64,000 bases of DNA, from the IMG/VR virus record IMGVR_UViG_3300027754_000045, positions 89,851 to 153,850 of that record; one strand, given 5' to 3'. Under the pieces are notes generated by a model. That model did not search any database. It was not told where the DNA came from and saw only the letters and a list, made by a program, of their open reading frames with translations. Of the stretch, positions 8,877 through 18,302 are shown one piece after another. Both the position numbers and the translations under genes were made by a program. How positions within the stretch are numbered: position 1 is the first letter of the stretch; each line of letters starts with the position of its first letter. Source of the DNA: a virus.

Positions 8877-11800
8877 ATGCCAATAGAATTTACTCCTAAT
8901 CCTAACGAAGGCGACCTCTACAACTACCTTGATTCAACGTGGTTTTGGAACGGTGTTGCTTGGGATAAGGTAGATGCCACGATTACTGCGGGTGGTGCAA
9001 ATGTATTCACCGCACTCAACAGATTCAGTGCAGGTATCTCTGCTTCGGGTGCAACATTCTCAGGAAACATCTCAGCACCATGTTTCAAAACCTTCACATC
9101 GGGAGTTAATGTTGATTTGAATCTGAATGTACAAGATTTGGTTGGTCTTGAAGGCGCAAAGATATCCTTTTATGGAGTAGACAGTGGTGATCCTGGTGCT
9201 ACAGGGTATGGAGTTGTATTTGGTGCAAACGGAACATCGGCTATTCCATTTAGAATAACTGATTATATTGATGGCACTAATTATTTTCAGATTGATGCTA
9301 ACAAAATCATTACAATAGGAGATGTTGATGGTGTTTATGGTGGCACTAATTTATCAATAAATAATACGACTCAAACTATCGCCGTTACTGGTAGACTGAC
9401 TGCATCGGGTGCAACATTCTCAGGAAATATCTCTGCACCAAACATTGTAAACTCATGGAATGGTGCAACAGGTGCAGTGACATTCACCAACTATGTGACA
9501 TCATTCAACGGCAAGACAGGTGCGGTGAGTGGTGCATCTCTTGGCGCAAACACATTCACTGGACTCAACACATTCAATGCGGGTATTGGTGCATCAGGTG
9601 CTTCTTTTACTGGAACTGTTACTGTTCCTACACCAACCAATCTTACAGATGCAGCAAATAAAAGTTATGTGGATTCTCTAGCATCAGGAATTAATTGGCA
9701 TCAAGCAGTAACTGCATTGAGTGATGTTCAATCTGCAAGCACATATGTTGCAGGAACTGTGGGTTATGATGGAGGAACAGGTGTTGGTGCGTATATTGAA
9801 GCAAACGCAAACGGAGCATTGACTGCTGTGGATAGTGTGAATGTTGTAGTTGGCAATCGTCTTTTAATGATAGGCAGAACAAATACAATAGAAAATGGAA
9901 TCTACACAATTACAAGTGTAGGTAGTGTTGGAACTAAATGGAGAATTACTCGTGCCACCGATATGGATGGTCATGATGCTGCATCTGCAATTATTGCAGG
10001 TGATGCTGTGTATGTTACAAGCGGAACAGATCATGGTGGATTGGCATGGATTGAAACAGGCACAGGCACAGGCACAGGCGGTATTCACATCATTGGAACT
10101 GATGGAATTGTATGGACACAATTCACAGGAACAGCAACATTCACTGCGGGTGCGGGTCTCACCGCAAACGGCAGAATCATTGATGTGAATGTGGACAACT
10201 CAACCGTTGAAATTTCATCTGATATATTGCGAGTAAAAGACAGCGGAATAACAAACGCAAAACTTGCAAACTCTAATATCACAGTCACTGCAGGAAACGG
10301 ACTAGCAGGTGGCGGTTCGGTGGCATTAGGCAGTAGTGTGACCTTGACCAACGCAGGAGTCACTGCTGCTGTGGCAGGAACAGGTATTTCGGTTAGTGGA
10401 GCCACTGGTTCTGTTACAATTACGAACACAGGCGTTCAATCATTCAACGGCAGGACAGGTGCGGTTCAAGGCGTGTCTGCTGCTGTGGCAGGAACAGGGA
10501 TTTCTATCTCTGGTGCAACAGGCTCGGTTACAATTACAAACACAGGCGTTCAATCATTCAACGGTCTTACAGGTGCGGTGACAGGAGTAGCATCCGTGAA
10601 CGGCAGCACAGGCGCAGTGGTTACCTATGTGGGAACAACAGGCAATATTCCTTACCGATACGGCGCAGGAGTTGGAATCACTGCAAACAGTTACTTTACT
10701 CTACAGAATACTGATATTGGTATGCCCACAGACATATTGATTCTTTCTGGTGCAACAACTGATGGTATAGAATATAGTATAGCATATGGAAACCAAGAAG
10801 CGATGGGACTAGAATTTCATCGAGCATATGCTGGACTAGGACTAGACGAAAGCGGTGGAGCCGCCATTGTGGCAAAGGGTATCTTTAATGATGGTGGTCC
10901 ATTTAACTATGGAAGTAGTTTGTGGTTAGTGACTCCTTCTATTGGTGGTGGTACAATACGCCTTGCTCCTCAAGGATATGAAGTTGTTCAGGTTAGTGCG
11001 GGTAATATGAATATTAATGGATCATTAACCACCTCCTCAACAGCAACTATCGCAGACACACTCACGGTAAGCAGTGGTGGTGGTGGTGCAGTGTTGGAGT
11101 GGGACGGCAGTCTACCTATACCAACAGTTCTCACTGTTTACGACAGCGGAACCCCAGCAAACACCTTGACCTTGAAAGGTGATGGCACATTCTCCCAACT
11201 TACCACAAGCGGAACAATTAGTGGTGCAACAGGCGCATTCTCAAAACTGTTGACTTTGAGTGGCGGTCTTTCTGCTTCTGGCGCAACATTCGCTGGCGAT
11301 ATAGCCGTGAACGGTGTTCTTATTGGTCGTGGTGCAGGCAGTGTGACAACAAATACGGTTCTTGGCGCAGGTGCTGGAGCAGCCAATACGACTGGAGCAA
11401 ACAATATTTTTGTGGGATCTGCAGCAGGTGATGCGGTCACGACAGGCGCAAGAAATATTGCGATTGGATCTGATGCATTGGGTGCAGGTGTCACAACTGA
11501 TTCTTGCGTTGCGATTGGATACAATGCTCTTCTGTTAAACAGAGGCAATTATAATATTGCTATTGGTGATTCTGCATTAGATGCAAGCACCACGGGGTTT
11601 AGTAATCTTGCTATTGGAAATGATGCTTTGGGCTCATTAAACTCTGGTTCGTACAACATGTCACTTGGTTCTTCTTTACGAGCAGTAACAACTGGTCAAA
11701 ATAATGTTGCAGTAGGACAATCAGCAGCAGTAACTATAACAACTGGAGTTAACAACATTGCCATTGGAACATTTGCTTTATATCAAGCAAATACATCTTC

Positions 11801-12299
11801 GAGTAGTAATACTGCAATCGGAAATCAAGCAGGCGGCGCAGCAAATGCTTCTGCAACCGTTCAAAATAATAATACATTTATTGGTGCGTCATCAGCACGA
11901 AGCATTACAACAGGCAGTCAGAATGTTGGAATCGGAATGGAATCAATTTACGGTATTACTGGTTCTTCTAACAACACAGCACTTGGATATCAGGCTGGCA
12001 GATACACAGCCAATGGCACAACCGAACTGACCGTAACTGCTAACTCTCTATATCTTGGATACGGAGTTCGTGGATCTACTAATTCTGTAACCAACGAAAC
12101 GGCTATTGGTTATCAAGCCGTTGGTCTTGGATCCAACACCACGGTGATTGGAAACTCTAGCACAACAGCCACCACGATCTACGGAGTCTTGAATGCTCCT
12201 GGTGGTATCTCATTGTCTGCTGGTATCACATTCACAGACGGAACATATCAAACATCAAAAACACCAGACTTTTTACTTTTCAGTATGGGAATCATCTAA
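8877..12299 (+). CDS. Large tail fibre with YadA-like head repeats
   Basis: 1140 residues. The N terminus (PNEGDLYNYLDSTWFWNG) resembles fibre attachment regions. The middle carries Gly/Ala/Ser/Thr-rich repeats, including two near-identical copies of an AAVAGTGIS.SGATGSVTITNTG block and several SFNG.TGAV motifs. Residues of about 830-1080 carry N-x-A-I-G-x-x-A repeats, the signature of trimeric autotransporter (YadA-like) left-handed beta-roll heads. The C terminus (FTDGTYQTSK) resembles a fibre tip or chaperone junction; I see no S74 peptidase domain. It is likely a trimeric host-recognition fibre. Internal DNA repeats near 10380-10600 could recombine and vary the tip. Confidence 0.85.
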   Translation: MPIEFTPNPNEGDLYNYLDSTWFWNGVAWDKVDATITAGGANVFTALNRFSAGISASGATFSGNISAPCFKTFTSGVNVDLNLNVQDLVGLEGAKISFYGVDSGDPGATGYGVVFGANGTSAIPFRITDYIDGTNYFQIDANKIITIGDVDGVYGGTNLSINNTTQTIAVTGRLTASGATFSGNISAPNIVNSWNGATGAVTFTNYVTSFNGKTGAVSGASLGANTFTGLNTFNAGIGASGASFTGTVTVPTPTNLTDAANKSYVDSLASGINWHQAVTALSDVQSASTYVAGTVGYDGGTGVGAYIEANANGALTAVDSVNVVVGNRLLMIGRTNTIENGIYTITSVGSVGTKWRITRATDMDGHDAASAIIAGDAVYVTSGTDHGGLAWIETGTGTGTGGIHIIGTDGIVWTQFTGTATFTAGAGLTANGRIIDVNVDNSTVEISSDILRVKDSGITNAKLANSNITVTAGNGLAGGGSVALGSSVTLTNAGVTAAVAGTGISVSGATGSVTITNTGVQSFNGRTGAVQGVSAAVAGTGISISGATGSVTITNTGVQSFNGLTGAVTGVASVNGSTGAVVTYVGTTGNIPYRYGAGVGITANSYFTLQNTDIGMPTDILILSGATTDGIEYSIAYGNQEAMGLEFHRAYAGLGLDESGGAAIVAKGIFNDGGPFNYGSSLWLVTPSIGGGTIRLAPQGYEVVQVSAGNMNINGSLTTSSTATIADTLTVSSGGGGAVLEWDGSLPIPTVLTVYDSGTPANTLTLKGDGTFSQLTTSGTISGATGAFSKLLTLSGGLSASGATFAGDIAVNGVLIGRGAGSVTTNTVLGAGAGAANTTGANNIFVGSAAGDAVTTGARNIAIGSDALGAGVTTDSCVAIGYNALLLNRGNYNIAIGDSALDASTTGFSNLAIGNDALGSLNSGSYNMSLGSSLRAVTTGQNNVAVGQSAAVTITTGVNNIAIGTFALYQANTSSSSNTAIGNQAGGAANASATVQNNNTFIGASSARSITTGSQNVGIGMESIYGITGSSNNTALGYQAGRYTANGTTELTVTANSLYLGYGVRGSTNSVTNETAIGYQAVGLGSNTTVIGNSSTTATTIYGVLNAPGGISLSAGITFTDGTYQTSKTPDFLLFSMGII

Positions 12300-12323
12300 T
12301 AAATACAATAGGAGAATAACAAA

Positions 12324-12752
12324 ATGGCAACTTCAGCACAATATGTCACAACACCAGTTTTAGAAATCATGCAGGGTATAACCGCAGACACATCCAGAAC
12401 TGCACCTACTGCAGCAAACACTTACTTGGTTTGTCAGGGTCCAGCAACCGCTTCGGGTTCAGGTGTTGGAAAACGAATCACAAGAGTCACTGTTTCTGCC
12501 ACAGGAACCACCACTGCAGGCGTTATTCGGTTTTGGATCAGTGTGGACACAGGAACAACAAAGCGATTAATTCTAGAAAAAATTGTTGCCGCCAATACTC
12601 CAAGTACAAGCAATCCCGTTGTTCGTTTTGATGTACCTGAATTGGTTGGTCTTGTGCTTCCAGGAACAGTTGCTTCGGCGGTGACAAGTCTTTACGCAAC
12701 CACAAACAACACAGAAACATTCAACTTTTTAGTTGAAAGTGGAACTCTATGA
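12324..12752 (+). CDS. Hypothetical virion protein
   Basis: 142 residues, Thr/Ala/Ser-rich and predicted mostly beta, without signal peptide or membrane segment. GGAG about ten bases upstream supports the ATG, and an AATAAATA late-like octamer lies at 12298-12305. It ends in an ATGA overlap with the next gene, so the two are translationally coupled. Position after the fibre genes suggests a fibre- or baseplate-associated protein. No family recognised. Confidence 0.65.
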   Translation: MATSAQYVTTPVLEIMQGITADTSRTAPTAANTYLVCQGPATASGSGVGKRITRVTVSATGTTTAGVIRFWISVDTGTTKRLILEKIVAANTPSTSNPVVRFDVPELVGLVLPGTVASAVTSLYATTNNTETFNFLVESGTL

Positions 12753-13423
12753 ATCAAGGTATATTTGGATTACCTCCAAACAATAAGATTGGTTACGATA
12801 CTCCCGCTCTTTTGCATCCGTTAGCATATGTGGATGTTATGAATAGTTCTGCAAATGGAACAAGTCAGACTCTTTATTATATGCCGTATGGGTTTCAAGC
12901 AACAGGATCCACAGTAACTATTGCTGCAAATACCCTATATTTCAATGCATTTTGGATTGGTAAACCTGCCGTTGTAAAATATATTTCAATACGAAGTGCT
13001 GTCCCAACCGTCGCAGGTAACTTAAAATTTTCTTTTTATGATTCCGAGTCTACCACAGGACTACCAAACAAATTATTATTTTCCTCTGTTAGCGTTGCTC
13101 GTGCTGCTGGTTACGGATACACCACAGTATATACTGCTCATGTGTTAAAAATAGATAAGCCTGGATTTTATTGGACAGGTATTGTTTTTGATGCAGCAAT
13201 AGATAATTTGGAAAGATTCAGTGGAAGTGGAGCAAATCCATTCCCTTCATCAGGAACACTTGGAAATTATCAAGGCTACGGAGTGTCTACTCCTCTAACA
13301 TTTGGTGATCCTCCATCTTCTTGCGAAGGAGTAAAATTTAGTTTATTAGATAGTGGCTCAACACCATTGACTCAATTAGTCATGACCTCACAACTTCAAA
13401 ATATCACAGTTCTGAAAGGATAA
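12749..13423 (+). CDS. Hypothetical virion or receptor-associated protein
   Basis: 224 residues that start inside the ATGA overlap with the preceding gene. Rich in Gly, Ser, Thr and aromatic residues, with a beta-sandwich-like composition (for example KFSFYDSEST and KPGFYWTGIVF). This would fit a fibre-tip or carbohydrate-binding protein, but no catalytic motif is visible. It is followed three bases later by the next gene, in the same operon. Confidence 0.6.
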   Translation: MNQGIFGLPPNNKIGYDTPALLHPLAYVDVMNSSANGTSQTLYYMPYGFQATGSTVTIAANTLYFNAFWIGKPAVVKYISIRSAVPTVAGNLKFSFYDSESTTGLPNKLLFSSVSVARAAGYGYTTVYTAHVLKIDKPGFYWTGIVFDAAIDNLERFSGSGANPFPSSGTLGNYQGYGVSTPLTFGDPPSSCEGVKFSLLDSGSTPLTQLVMTSQLQNITVLKG

Positions 13424-13426
13424 TAT

Positions 13427-13759
13427 ATGAAATTTTCCACACAACACATTTATTATCCTGACGGAACTCTAGAAATCATTGATGATCGTGTTTTTGAAGA
13501 CTGCAAAACATTTCATCTGGAACGAATCAAAAAATCAGCCACGGAGCGAATACTTGAATTGGCACCTGAATATAAACAAAGAAACGCCGCTCTTGGTTTA
13601 CTAACGCAAGGAGAAACAGATGCCATAAAGTCCACAATTCAAACCATAAGGAATGCTGTAAACTCTGCAGAACAACAGATTCTTTCCGTGGTTTGGAATG
13701 GCACAGAACAAACTCGTGCTGCCGCCTGTGACGCTGTGCAGGCAGTTCGTTGCGAATAA
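13427..13759 (+). CDS. Possible tail fibre assembly protein
   Basis: 110 residues, mostly helical after the first 35. The pattern RIKKSATERILELAPEYKQRNAALG, followed by a helical tail, resembles the C-terminal part of phage tail fibre assembly chaperones, which carry a conserved P-x-x-K-Q-R-N-A. AAAGGATAATAT before the ATG provides a ribosome-binding site. The location immediately after fibre genes agrees. Assignment by motif only. Confidence 0.55.
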   Translation: MKFSTQHIYYPDGTLEIIDDRVFEDCKTFHLERIKKSATERILELAPEYKQRNAALGLLTQGETDAIKSTIQTIRNAVNSAEQQILSVVWNGTEQTRAAACDAVQAVRCE

Positions 13760-13776
13760 GTCTCCTATATACTACC

Positions 13777-14037
13777 ATGAGCACAGAATACACAGCAGAA
13801 GATACAGCAGGACACATTCAAGGATTACAGGATGTGGCGAATCTGATTCAGATCATTATTGCAGGAAACTATCCTGCGAATACTATTAATCCTGAATCGC
13901 CCACCACTCTTATGGGGCGACAGACTGGACATATTCGCATCATGCTTGCGATGCCCCATATTCAAGCATCGGGTGTGGATCTGAGCTCATTTGAAACCGC
14001 TGCCGATGACGGTGAAGCCTGGGCAAATTCTCAATAA
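13777..14037 (+). CDS. Small hypothetical protein
   Basis: 86 residues, unknown function, with predicted helices around residues 8-30 and 50-65. I take the ATG at 13777 rather than 13750, because the protein then starts after the previous stop. The ATG follows CTATATACTACC, which has no Shine-Dalgarno but resembles a -10 or late element, so this could be another leaderless start. Last gene before the replication operon promoter. Confidence 0.6.
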   Translation: MSTEYTAEDTAGHIQGLQDVANLIQIIIAGNYPANTINPESPTTLMGRQTGHIRIMLAMPHIQASGVDLSSFETAADDGEAWANSQ

Positions 14038-14044
14038 TTTTTAC

Positions 14045-14072
14045 TTGACTTTTCCTTTTCCTGGGGTATATT
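14045..14072 (+). promoter_or_regulatory. Sigma-70-like promoter of the replication operon
   Basis: TTGACT at 14045-14050 and TATATT at 14067-14072 are separated by 16 bp, each one mismatch from consensus. Predicted start is near 14079, giving a leader of about 39 nt that contains AAAGGAAAA before the ATG at 14118. It is the only strong plus-strand promoter seen before the replication genes. Confidence 0.65.
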
Positions 14073-14117
14073 TGATTTAGTGTTTGCTAGACATTAAACC
14101 AACCAAAGGAAAATACT

Positions 14118-14600
14118 ATGAATCGTGAAGATCTGCTCAATATCCATGAAACCCTTACTCGCCGTGCTCGTGAACTAATGGACAAGAAAAATCGTGACTA
14201 TGCAGGAAAAGGAGGAATTGAACCATTTGCTAATTTTACAAGAGTAGAATCGATGGGTATTTGTAGCACCGAACAAGGATTTCTTTGTAGACTTACTGAT
14301 AAGATGAGTCGTCTTTCTTCGTTTGCAGAAAGCGGTAAACTTGCAGTGGAAAATGAATCATTTGAGGACACAATTATTGATGTTATCAATTACATGGTTC
14401 TGTTCTATGCCTATCTTCAAGACAAGACAAGCAAGGGAAATTCTTCAGAATATAATCCTACACAATTAATTCCCCAACAACTATTAAACGAAGCAGTAAA
14501 GAAATTCAACCGAGAATACCAAATGGAAATTGAAAAAACTATTAATGATAATGCCGCTATGTTCGGAGATGTACGCCTTCCAACTACCAATCATAAATGA
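14118..14600 (+). CDS. DUF1599-like nucleotide modification-associated protein
   Basis: 160 residues. The pattern MDKKNRDYAG...EPFANF...STEQGFLCRLTDK.SRL...DTIIDVINY matches the DUF1599 family (nucleotide modification-associated domain 1), helical proteins common in phage genomes and linked by context to nucleotide metabolism. The exact reaction is not established. First gene of the replication operon, with a clear AAAGGA ribosome-binding site, and overlapping the polymerase start by ATGA. The last 50 residues extend past the conserved domain. Confidence 0.75.
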   Translation: MNREDLLNIHETLTRRARELMDKKNRDYAGKGGIEPFANFTRVESMGICSTEQGFLCRLTDKMSRLSSFAESGKLAVENESFEDTIIDVINYMVLFYAYLQDKTSKGNSSEYNPTQLIPQQLLNEAVKKFNREYQMEIEKTINDNAAMFGDVRLPTTNHK

Positions 14601-17170
14601 GTGAATTCTATACCTCGGTTCATCTTGTCGGAAACGACATTAAAGAAATCTATTACTGTAACGGAAAGCGAAGCACGAGAAGTATTCGATTCCAGCCCAC
14701 ACTATTCACTCCTTCCCTGAAGCGTGACGTAGAGTGGCATACACTAGAAGGAATTCCGCTTGAATCCTATAAACCTGGAGATGTGGCTGACTGTAGAGAG
14801 GTGTTTACCACATACGAGAATGTTGAAAACTTTCAGATATACGGCAACGAGGATTATGTTGCCCAGTATATTGCGGAACGATACTCTGGAGAAATTCCTT
14901 ATAATTATTCAGATCTGCGTGTTGCATTTCTAGACATTGAAACTGAGTGTGAAAACGGATTTCCTTCTCTAACCGAGTACAATGAGCGAGTGAGTGCTAT
15001 TACTGTGGAGATGGACGGTGTTCGCCATTCGTTTGCCATTCACGACTTCAGTATTCCTGATGTAGAATGTCATGTGTTTGGGGACGAACAAGATATGCTT
15101 GAAAGTTTTGTGGAGTACTGGGAACAGAATTATCCTGACATTGTGACTGGATGGAATATTCGATTCTTTGATATTCCGTATCTCTATGGTCGCATCGCCA
15201 AAATCATAGACCAAAAGACTGCGAAGCGATTGTCTCCGTTTCGTCAAGTGCGTGAGCGAATAATTAATCGCAAGGGCAAGGATCATAACGTATACGACTT
15301 GGTTGGTGTTGCCACCATGGATTACTATGAGTTGTACATTAAATTTACCTACACGAATCAAGAGTCGTACAGCCTGAATAATATTGCCAGCGTGGAACTG
15401 GGAGAAGCCAAGACCAATTACGAAGAGTATGATGGTATCAAGGATTTCTACACCAAGGATTGGCAGAAGTTCATGGAGTACAACAACCAAGACGTTGTGT
15501 TGGTGCAGCGACTGGACAAGAAATTAAAATTGATGGAACTGGTTGTGGCAATGGCATACAACGCCAAGGTTAATTTCATGGACATCTTTTCTCAGGTTAA
15601 GACTTGGGACTCTATTATCTACCACCATCTGAACGATAAAAAGATTGCGATTCCTCTAAAAGTTTCAGGAGAAGAACAAGACACGCAGTTTCAGGGAGCG
15701 TATGTTAAAGAACCTATAGTGGGTCTGCACGAATGGGTAGTGGCATTCGATTTGGATAGTCTGTATCCTCACTTAATTATTAATTATAATATGTCTCCAG
15801 AGACCAAGCACAAGATGGGTAAACGAAATACCCTGAAGCCTGAAGACATTCTACACCCAGAATCGTATGATGCCCAAACAAACTTTATTCGCCTAGAAGA
15901 TCACCAGAAGTTTGCCAAAGAAAATAACATTGCTATTACTTCTAACGGCATCTATTTCAAAAGAGAGAAGCAAGGCTTTCTTCCTGAACTGATGGAAACC
16001 ATGTATTCAGAGCGAAAGATGTACAAGGAAAAGATGTTGGACTGCAAGGCAGAACTTAAAAGTCTGCCTAGCACAGCAACTAAGAAGGAACGAGAACTTC
16101 TAGAGTACAAGATCTCCAAGTATAATAATTTTCAGTTGTGTCGCAAGATTCAACTTAACTCCGCTTACGGTGCTGTTGGAAACCGATGGTTTCGCTATTA
16201 CGATCTAGATATCGCAGAAGCAATCACCATTTCTGGGCAGTTAAGTATTCGTTGGATCGAGAAAGCCCTGAACGAGTTTGTCAACAAGATGGTTGGCACC
16301 ACAGGAAAAGACTACGTGGTAGCATCAGATACCGATTCCATCTATCTGTGTCTTGATAAGGTGGTGCAGAAAGTTTTTGCTGGCAAAAAACCATCCCAAG
16401 AACGAATTGCAGAAGTAATACAAAAGATTTGCGAAGACAAGATTGAGCCTTATATTGAAGCCAAATATCAAGAACTTGCCAATACCATGAATGCCTACAA
16501 GCAAAAGATGCACATGAAGCGAGAGTCTATCTCAACCAAGGGTATTTGGACTGCCAAGAAACGATACATGCTGAACAACATCATGGGCGAAGACGGAGTA
16601 TTATTAAAGATTTCTGAACTAAAGATGGTTGGTATCGAGACGGCAAGGAGTTCTACACCACTAATGGTGCGTACAGCACTGAAGACTGCTATTAGTATTA
16701 TTATGAACAAGACGGAATTAGATGTTCAGGAATTTGCAGAAGATTTCAGAAATAAATTTAATAAGGCTTCCATACAGGATATTGCGTTTCCTCGCAGCGT
16801 GTCTGGACTAGATCGATACGAATGTACTACCGCAGTATACAAGAAGGGAACTCCTATTGCGGTAAAGGCATCCCTGTTATTTAATGATTATTTGGAAAAG
16901 AATAATCTAGAGAAAAAATACAGAAAAATTGCGGAAGCAGATAAAATTAAATTTATCTACTTGAAGGAACCTAATCCGTTCTCTATAGTAAGCGGAAAAG
17001 AACAAGTAATTGCATTTATGCAGCATATTCCTAAGGAACTCCACCTAGATAAGTATGTGAATCGAGACCTACAATTCGAGAAATCTTTCAAAGATCCCTT
17101 GACAAGGATTCTAGATGTGATACAATGGAGTGTAGAGAAAATTAGTACCTTGGAGAGTTGTTTTGAATGA
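14597..17170 (+). CDS. Family B DNA polymerase (T4 gp43-like)
   Basis: 857 residues, close to T4 gp43 (898). The exonuclease domain shows DIETE at D113/E115, GWNIRFFDIPYL with an Asp near 192, and YNNQD with D299. The polymerase domain shows DLDSLYP with D385, the KIQLNSAYG finger motif, and ASDTDS with D578 and D580. All catalytic residues for 3'-5' proofreading and polymerisation are present, so it should be the replicative polymerase. The start overlaps the previous gene's stop and the end overlaps a tiny membrane-protein gene (ATGA). Confidence 0.97.
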   Translation: MSEFYTSVHLVGNDIKEIYYCNGKRSTRSIRFQPTLFTPSLKRDVEWHTLEGIPLESYKPGDVADCREVFTTYENVENFQIYGNEDYVAQYIAERYSGEIPYNYSDLRVAFLDIETECENGFPSLTEYNERVSAITVEMDGVRHSFAIHDFSIPDVECHVFGDEQDMLESFVEYWEQNYPDIVTGWNIRFFDIPYLYGRIAKIIDQKTAKRLSPFRQVRERIINRKGKDHNVYDLVGVATMDYYELYIKFTYTNQESYSLNNIASVELGEAKTNYEEYDGIKDFYTKDWQKFMEYNNQDVVLVQRLDKKLKLMELVVAMAYNAKVNFMDIFSQVKTWDSIIYHHLNDKKIAIPLKVSGEEQDTQFQGAYVKEPIVGLHEWVVAFDLDSLYPHLIINYNMSPETKHKMGKRNTLKPEDILHPESYDAQTNFIRLEDHQKFAKENNIAITSNGIYFKREKQGFLPELMETMYSERKMYKEKMLDCKAELKSLPSTATKKERELLEYKISKYNNFQLCRKIQLNSAYGAVGNRWFRYYDLDIAEAITISGQLSIRWIEKALNEFVNKMVGTTGKDYVVASDTDSIYLCLDKVVQKVFAGKKPSQERIAEVIQKICEDKIEPYIEAKYQELANTMNAYKQKMHMKRESISTKGIWTAKKRYMLNNIMGEDGVLLKISELKMVGIETARSSTPLMVRTALKTAISIIMNKTELDVQEFAEDFRNKFNKASIQDIAFPRSVSGLDRYECTTAVYKKGTPIAVKASLLFNDYLEKNNLEKKYRKIAEADKIKFIYLKEPNPFSIVSGKEQVIAFMQHIPKELHLDKYVNRDLQFEKSFKDPLTRILDVIQWSVEKISTLESCFE

Positions 17171-17286
17171 TAACAACAGAGTTTGTTTGTGCCACAATTA
17201 TTTTTGTTTTATTCTGTTGTTTGGCTATTATTGGATTTTGTGAAACGGTTGAAGAAATTAAAAGAGAAATAAAAGGAAAAAAATGA
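17167..17286 (+). CDS. Tiny single-pass membrane protein
   Basis: A 39-residue protein with one hydrophobic helix (residues about 8-26, [16 protein letters not shown]) and a charged C-terminal tail ([11 protein letters not shown]). It overlaps the polymerase stop and the recombinase start by ATGA at both ends, which argues that it is translated. Function unknown; it may tether or act at the membrane. It fills what would otherwise be a gap in a fully coupled operon. Confidence 0.7.
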   Translation: MITTEFVCATIIFVLFCCLAIIGFCETVEEIKREIKGKK

Positions 17287-18299
17287 GCTTTTTAAACGAT
17301 ATTATTAAAAATTCAGGTAATGAATACGCTTGCACGGTGGAAGACGGTATTGACGGCAGTGATGTTAAGGGTTTTATTGATACAGGCAGTTACGCATTTA
17401 ATGCTTTGGTGAGCGGTTCCCTATACGGAGGAATCCCAAACAATAAGATTATTGCTTTGGCTGGTGAGTCTGCCACAGGCAAGACCTACTTTGCTATTGG
17501 CATGGTGAAGCGATTCCTGGAAAATAATAAAGATGCTGTGGTTCTTTACTTTGATACGGAACAAGCCGTAACTTCAGACATGTTTATCAGTCGTGGTATT
17601 GATGCTAAGCGTGTGGCTATCTTTCCTGTAGCGACTGTGGAAGAGTTTCGCAAGCAACTTATCACTATTGCCGACAAGTACCTAGAGCAAGATATCGCCA
17701 AACGAAAGCCTATGATGGTTGTGTTAGACTCTCTGGGAATGTTGTCTACAAGCAAGGAAATCAACGACACAACAGAAGGCAAGGAAGTGCGAGATATGAC
17801 TCGTGCTCAAGTTATCAAGAGTACATTCCGTGTGCTTACCTTGAAACTGGGTAAGGCAGGAATTCCTCTTATCATGACTAATCACACCTACGATGTTATT
17901 GGATCTTATGTTCCAATGAAGGAAATGGGCGGAGGTTCAGGTCTCAAGTATGCTGCATCCACCATTGTATTCTTGTCAAAGAAGAAGGACAAGGATTCAG
18001 AAGGTCAGGTTATTGGCAACATTATTCACTGCAAGTTATACAAGAGTCGCCTAACCAAAGAGAATCAAATGATTGATGTTCGACTAAATTACGACAGCGG
18101 CTTAAATCTTTATTACGGATTACTTGACTTAGCTCTAAAGCATGGTATATTTAAGAAGGTCTCAACTCGCATTGAACTTCCTAACGGAGACAAGACTTTC
18201 GAGAAGACCATTAACGATGATCCAGAGAAGTTTTTTACCCCAGACGTAATGGCACAATTAGAACTTGCAGCAGCAAAAGAATTTAAATACGGTCAATAA
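17283..18299 (+). CDS. uvsX: RecA/UvsX-like recombinase
   Basis: 338 residues. Walker A is GESATGKT at 61-68, followed by a Walker B-like VVLDSLG near 148 and a loop region with [11 protein letters not shown]. This is the UvsX form of the RecA fold, the strand-exchange protein that drives recombination-dependent replication in T4-like phages. It lies between polymerase and helicase genes, as expected for partners of one replisome. Slightly shorter than T4 UvsX (391 residues), mainly at the C terminus. Confidence 0.93.
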   Translation: MSFLNDIIKNSGNEYACTVEDGIDGSDVKGFIDTGSYAFNALVSGSLYGGIPNNKIIALAGESATGKTYFAIGMVKRFLENNKDAVVLYFDTEQAVTSDMFISRGIDAKRVAIFPVATVEEFRKQLITIADKYLEQDIAKRKPMMVVLDSLGMLSTSKEINDTTEGKEVRDMTRAQVIKSTFRVLTLKLGKAGIPLIMTNHTYDVIGSYVPMKEMGGGSGLKYAASTIVFLSKKKDKDSEGQVIGNIIHCKLYKSRLTKENQMIDVRLNYDSGLNLYYGLLDLALKHGIFKKVSTRIELPNGDKTFEKTINDDPEKFFTPDVMAQLELAAAKEFKYGQ

Positions 18300-18302
18300 A
18301 AT